A stretch of DNA of 64,000 bases from Lactiplantibacillus brownii (GTDB taxonomy: Bacteria > Bacillota > Bacilli > Lactobacillales > Lactobacillaceae): assembly GCF_031085375.1 (NCBI RefSeq), contig NZ_JAVCWF010000001.1, positions 1,178,001 to 1,242,000 of the forward strand. Reading direction: 5' to 3'. The notes under the pieces are model-generated. The model was not told where the DNA came from, made no database searches, and saw only the letters and a program-made list of their open reading frames with translations. Numbering within the stretch: the stretch's first letter is position 1; the number at the start of each line of letters is the position of its first letter. Position numbers and translations under genes: made by a program. Positions 60,312 through 64,000 of the stretch are shown in pieces.

Positions 60312-63300
60312 ATGACAACTGTTGAAGGGTCAGTCATAATCAATGATCGTTTTACGACGGTACTTAACAAATTGGATTCTGGGTTAAAACAATCAACCAA
60401 TAGTTTTCGCCAGTTTAAACAGCAAATGGCACAAGGAAGCATGGGAAACTTTGGTAGCAAATTCAAAGCTGGCTTTAATCAACTAGACAGTGGAGTTAAA
60501 CAATCCAGTGGGTTATTTAAGTCGATGTTGGGCGCTAATGTTGTTGGCGCTGGAATCACAAAAGGTGTCGGCATGGCTGCCAATGGCATTAAATCGATTG
60601 TTGGTGAGTTGGATGATTCCAGCAAAGCTTGGCAAACTTTTAATGGCAATATGAACCAGCTTGGATCTAGTCCGAAACAAATCAACAGTGCTCGTGACTC
60701 GATGCAAGACTTTGCCCAGAAGACAATCTACTCAGCCTCTGATATGGCGTCAACATATAGCCAACTGGCCGCAGTCGGCACTAAGAACACTGGTCAATTG
60801 GTAAAAGGATTTGGTGGGTTGGCTGCTGCTTCATCAGATCCTGCACAGGCGATGAAGACTTTAAGTCAACAAGCGACGCAGATGGCAGCCATGCCCAAGG
60901 TACAGTGGGCTGATTTCAAGCTGATGCTTCAACAAACACCCGCTGGGATTTCAGTCGTCGCTAAGACGATGCACAAGTCGTCTGCGCAATTGGTTAAAGA
61001 TATTCAAGGGGGCAAAGTCAGCACTCAAGATTTCTTCAATGCAATTTCTAAAGCTGGTACCAATGCAAACTTTTCGAAAATGGCAACACAATTTAAAACT
61101 GTGGGCCAGGCAATGGATGGTTTAAAAGAAAACATTGGGATCAAACTATTACCGGCCTATCAAGCGTTAAGCAAGGTTGGCATTAAAGCAATTAGTGGCC
61201 TAGCTGACTCAGTCTCTGATATGGATTTCAGTGGCATTCAGACTAAGCTTGTTTCAGTCGCTAATGGTGTGGTAAGTGGTGTTAAGACGGCCGGGACGTT
61301 CATTTCTGAATTTTGGAGCTCAATGGCTTATACATCTACCGTAAACGCTGTGACCGGAGCACTGAGTTCGTTAGGCGGTGCGATGAAGAATATCGGCAAT
61401 GCCTTTTCTGGTAGTAATGGCATCGATAACCTAGCCAGCTCACTAGGCCGACTTGCTGGGGCTGGTATTACCGGCGCAGCAAACACAATCAAATCGGTCA
61501 GCGATGCGGTCAAACAAATGAGTCCCGGCCAGATTAAAGCTGCCGCAATTGCAATTGGTTCGTTGGCAGCCTCGTTTAAAGCTGTTGGACTGATCAAAGG
61601 TGGGATGGACCTAGCTGGAAAACTTGGATTAGGAAAGCTTGGCACCGCAGCGGCGACTGCTGTAACTGGCGTTAAGAATGCATTTAAGGGTGGAAATATT
61701 TCTGGTGCGATTCGTGCATCCTTTAGTGGCGTTGGTTCAATTGTTTCGGCAGCCTTTTCGCCGGTCACACTTGTAATTGTAACTATTACGGCAGTTATTG
61801 CGGCTGGCGTAGCAGCATGGACGAGTAATTTTATGAACATCAGAGGGGTCGTTGAAGGACTCGTACCAATCTTTGGGATTGTTGGTAGCGCTGTGAAGTC
61901 GGCTTTTAGTAATATTGCAGGAACCTTAGCACCGCTTGCACCAGCGATTAGAGCAGTTGGAGCAGTAGTTATTGGCGTGCTTGCCATTGGTTTTGTCACT
62001 GCATCGGTGGCAGCACTAGCACTAGTTGCTGCTGGTCAAATGGTTGTTGGCGTAATCAGCGCCATAGTTCATGATGCAATGGCTTTGAAAGATGTCTTGA
62101 CCGGGAATTTCAGTGGAGCAGCTAAAGAGTTTGCCGCTGCTAGTGACAGCTTACAAAATGGTTTCGATGGTGCTAAAAATAGTATTACTGGAATTGGCAA
62201 AGTACTTGGAACCGTTAAAGATTCGCTAGGACAGATTGGCAAGTCGAACCCTAAAGTTAAGGTCAAGGCAGACACCAGTGATTTAACAACGGGATTAGAT
62301 AAAGCATTGGCAAGTGGCGGAAGTAAGACCAGCACCGTCAAAGTCAAGGGTGATACAACACAACTAACTAATAGCTTAGACTTAGCAACTAAAACGCCTA
62401 AAAATAGTACGGTTAAAGTCAAAGGCGATACTACTGGCTTAACCAATAGTTTGGACTTGGCAACTAAAACGCCTAAAAATAGTACCGTCAAAGTTAAGGG
62501 AGATACAAGTGAGCTAACTAACAGTTTGGATTTAGCAACCAAGACACCTAAAGCAAGCACTGTAAAGGTTAAGGGCGATACCAGTCAATTGACCAGTAGC
62601 ATGAATCAGGTCACTGGATCTAAAAAGAACAGTACTGTCAATATCAAAGGTGATACGACTCAATTAACGAGCAGTTTAAATAGTGCAACTTCGTCTAAAA
62701 AGGCAGCAACTGTGAAAGTAAATGCTGATACAACTCAGCTTAGAAATAGTATGAATTTAGCAATGCCAGTTAATAAAACCAGCAAGATGGTTAAAATCGA
62801 CGCTGATACTAGTGCAGTTAAACAAAAAACTGCGGCATTAGGCAAGCCAGTTAAAGGCGGAACCGTTAAATATGATACTAAAGTTGCAAAGCCTAAGGTA
62901 CCACAGCCAACGATGCCAAAACTGTCTCAAATCGATGCACCAAAAGTTGGTAAGCCTAAAGTGCCACAACCCGCCAAGGTTAACGTTGCGCAGATTTCAG
63001 CACCCAAGGTTGGAAAACCCAAGACACCACAACCCACAAAACCGAAAGCATCGACGATTGCAGCGCCCAAAGTCGGTAAGCCGAAAACGCCGCAACCTAC
63101 TAAAGTGAAGGCGACCAATATTGCAGCACCAAAAGTTGGTAAGCCTAGAGTTCCACAGCCTGCTAGAATTACAATTCCAGCGTTGGCTGCGCCAAAGGTT
63201 CGACGACCATCAATGGCGCCAGTTGTTTCAGCAGTTAGAGCTGGCATGGCTAGTGCAGTAAGTGCAGTTCGAAGCGGTGGTGCTCAAATGGCCGGCGCTG

Positions 63301-63881
63301 TTCGTTCTGCGGTTTCAAGTGCTGCATCAGCTGCACGTTCTGGTGCGGGTGCAATGCGCTCTGCCGGTGCGATGATTGGTGCTGGCTTGGCTGGTGGGAT
63401 GCGGTCACAGGTTGGTTCTGTGGCTGCGGCCGCGAATGCCCTAGTTGCACAAGCAAATCGTGCAGCCAGAGCAGCCGCCAAGATTCACTCACCTTCACGG
63501 TTGTTTGCTGAAATTGGGGACTACATGGGTCAAGGTATGGCCGTTGGGATGAATGGTTCTGATACGTTGGTGGCTGCTGCTGGGACGAACCTGGCTAGTG
63601 TGGCTGCTAAAGGTGCGTCTGATGGTACGCCGGTCGTTAACGCCAACTACGAGGCACCAAGTAGTATACCAACAACGACGCCGTTTAATAAGTCGGTAAG
63701 CAACAGCTATTCGACGACTACTAATAACGGTGGTGACAACAGTTCATCAACGATTCTGAACATCGCAGCCGGAGCAATTCAAGTCGTTAATCGGAATGGT
63801 GATGAAACTGGTGAAGAGATTGCTCGTAAGCTAGAAGAACATTTGAAAAAGATCCACAGTAAATCAATGAGTTCGAGGTGA
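60312..63881 (+). CDS. Tail tape measure protein
   Basis: Sets tail length. The 1189-aa protein has the TMP N-terminus (NSFRQFKQQMAQGSMG), hydrophobic helices around residues 480-590, and a C-terminal region with KIHSPSRLFAEIGDYMGQGM, the usual tape-measure end motif. Between these, two tandem arrays (seven 25-aa and five 21-aa units) add length. CAGGAGGTG precedes the ATG. Confidence 0.92.
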   Translation: MTTVEGSVIINDRFTTVLNKLDSGLKQSTNSFRQFKQQMAQGSMGNFGSKFKAGFNQLDSGVKQSSGLFKSMLGANVVGAGITKGVGMAANGIKSIVGELDDSSKAWQTFNGNMNQLGSSPKQINSARDSMQDFAQKTIYSASDMASTYSQLAAVGTKNTGQLVKGFGGLAAASSDPAQAMKTLSQQATQMAAMPKVQWADFKLMLQQTPAGISVVAKTMHKSSAQLVKDIQGGKVSTQDFFNAISKAGTNANFSKMATQFKTVGQAMDGLKENIGIKLLPAYQALSKVGIKAISGLADSVSDMDFSGIQTKLVSVANGVVSGVKTAGTFISEFWSSMAYTSTVNAVTGALSSLGGAMKNIGNAFSGSNGIDNLASSLGRLAGAGITGAANTIKSVSDAVKQMSPGQIKAAAIAIGSLAASFKAVGLIKGGMDLAGKLGLGKLGTAAATAVTGVKNAFKGGNISGAIRASFSGVGSIVSAAFSPVTLVIVTITAVIAAGVAAWTSNFMNIRGVVEGLVPIFGIVGSAVKSAFSNIAGTLAPLAPAIRAVGAVVIGVLAIGFVTASVAALALVAAGQMVVGVISAIVHDAMALKDVLTGNFSGAAKEFAAASDSLQNGFDGAKNSITGIGKVLGTVKDSLGQIGKSNPKVKVKADTSDLTTGLDKALASGGSKTSTVKVKGDTTQLTNSLDLATKTPKNSTVKVKGDTTGLTNSLDLATKTPKNSTVKVKGDTSELTNSLDLATKTPKASTVKVKGDTSQLTSSMNQVTGSKKNSTVNIKGDTTQLTSSLNSATSSKKAATVKVNADTTQLRNSMNLAMPVNKTSKMVKIDADTSAVKQKTAALGKPVKGGTVKYDTKVAKPKVPQPTMPKLSQIDAPKVGKPKVPQPAKVNVAQISAPKVGKPKTPQPTKPKASTIAAPKVGKPKTPQPTKVKATNIAAPKVGKPRVPQPARITIPALAAPKVRRPSMAPVVSAVRAGMASAVSAVRSGGAQMAGAVRSAVSSAASAARSGAGAMRSAGAMIGAGLAGGMRSQVGSVAAAANALVAQANRAARAAAKIHSPSRLFAEIGDYMGQGMAVGMNGSDTLVAAAGTNLASVAAKGASDGTPVVNANYEAPSSIPTTTPFNKSVSNSYSTTTNNGGDNSSSTILNIAAGAIQVVNRNGDETGEEIARKLEEHLKKIHSKSMSSR
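62331..62855 (+). repeat. Seven in-frame 75-bp repeats in the tape measure gene
   Basis: Units of 25 aa with the pattern STVKVKGDT-TQLTNSLDLAT begin at 62331, 62406, 62481, 62556, 62631, 62706 and 62781 without any indel. The first four are the most alike. Confidence 0.9.
62874..63188 (+). repeat. Five in-frame 63-bp repeats in the tape measure gene
   Basis: Units of 21 aa with the pattern APKVGKPKVPQP begin at 62874, 62937, 63000, 63063 and 63126, with a partial sixth at 63189. Proline- and lysine-rich, likely extended. Confidence 0.9.
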
Positions 63882-63886
63882 TTGAG

Positions 63887-64000
63887 TTGGCACATATCGG
63901 CATTTATTTAACTGATGATAAAAACAAAACGTTTGAATTGCCGGTAAATCCTGCCGAGCTAATGGTTGCTTATGCGACCGATGACGCCACGGAACAGGTC
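63887..64000 (+). CDS. XkdP-like tail/baseplate protein, partial
   Basis: TTG start at 63887, 6 nt after GAGGTG. The 38 visible residues include HIGIYLTDDKNKTFELPVNP and AELMVAYATDD, the start pattern of XkdP-type proteins (LysM-bearing, between tape measure and baseplate). It runs off the right edge. Confidence 0.75.
   Translation, partial: MAHIGIYLTDDKNKTFELPVNPAELMVAYATDDATEQV

Larger units (their letters stand above)
31620..64000. mobile_element. Temperate prophage with PBSX-like contractile tail, left part
   Basis: The gene order integrase, immunity, recombination, replication, late regulator, terminase, portal, head, contractile tail is that of an intact temperate phage. Morphogenesis genes from terminase on are closely packed without breaks; lysis, baseplate and the right attachment site lie outside. 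The left limit is approximate. Confidence 0.93.

Noticed and set aside
61328..62560. Long minus-strand frames inside the tape measure gene
   Set aside because: Alanine/threonine-biased antisense shadows with no ribosome site on a strongly coding opposite strand.

Overview
The window looks like a low-to-moderate GC lactic acid bacterium of the Lactiplantibacillus plantarum type. I infer this from the SMK (SAM-III) riboswitch before metK, the leuS T-box, PepV, catabolic acetolactate synthase, a lone hemH beside an Nramp transporter, and strong GGAGG-type ribosome binding sites throughout. No database was searched; all family names come from motifs I can read.

Bases 1-31.6 kb are chromosome. 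In order they hold: the end of an aromatic amino acid operon (aroA, broken by an in-frame stop, then tyrA and aroK); a TetR regulator with a clear inverted-repeat operator; hemH-mntH; mmuP-als divergent from mmuM (S-methylmethionine uptake and conversion to methionine); metK under an SMK box; an MFS exporter with an alpha/beta hydrolase; a YtqB-like methyltransferase and a PAP2 phosphatase; T-box-leuS; a MurJ/YtgP-like flippase and an RsuA-type pseudouridine synthase; nnrD, pepV and a universal stress protein; a ugp-type ABC operon ending in a glycerophosphodiesterase; and a deoxynucleoside kinase. Between these genes lie two families of long, highly structured intergenic repeats. Family A has two copies in opposite orientation. 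Family B has three copies whose stems change together, and one of them sits inside the variable arm of the metK riboswitch.

From about 31.6 kb to the right edge is a prophage that runs off the window. The leftward lysogeny arm is integrase, a zinc-ribbon/SHOCT protein, a SAP protein with a capsid-like MuF tail, an ImmA-type protease and a repressor. After an operator region with a 28-bp perfect palindrome, the rightward arm runs cro-like gene, Rha/KilAC antirepressor, Gam/Sak4-like/DUF669 recombination genes, HNH nuclease, replisome organizer with internal repeats, DnaC-like loader, many small genes and an ArpU-type late regulator. Then come a tRNA-like element without an anticodon arm, a two-gene cassette with its own promoter and terminators (a moron), terminase, portal, a MuF head protein with a C-terminal ADP-ribosyltransferase-like toxin domain, candidate immunity genes, scaffold, capsid, connectors, and a PBSX-like contractile tail (sheath, tube, frameshifted chaperone, tape measure, start of an XkdP-like gene).

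The best candidates for undescribed biology are the MuF-toxin cassette with its capsid-like relative in the immunity arm, the 47.4-48.4 kb moron, the anticodon-less tRNA-like element, and the covarying repeat family B.
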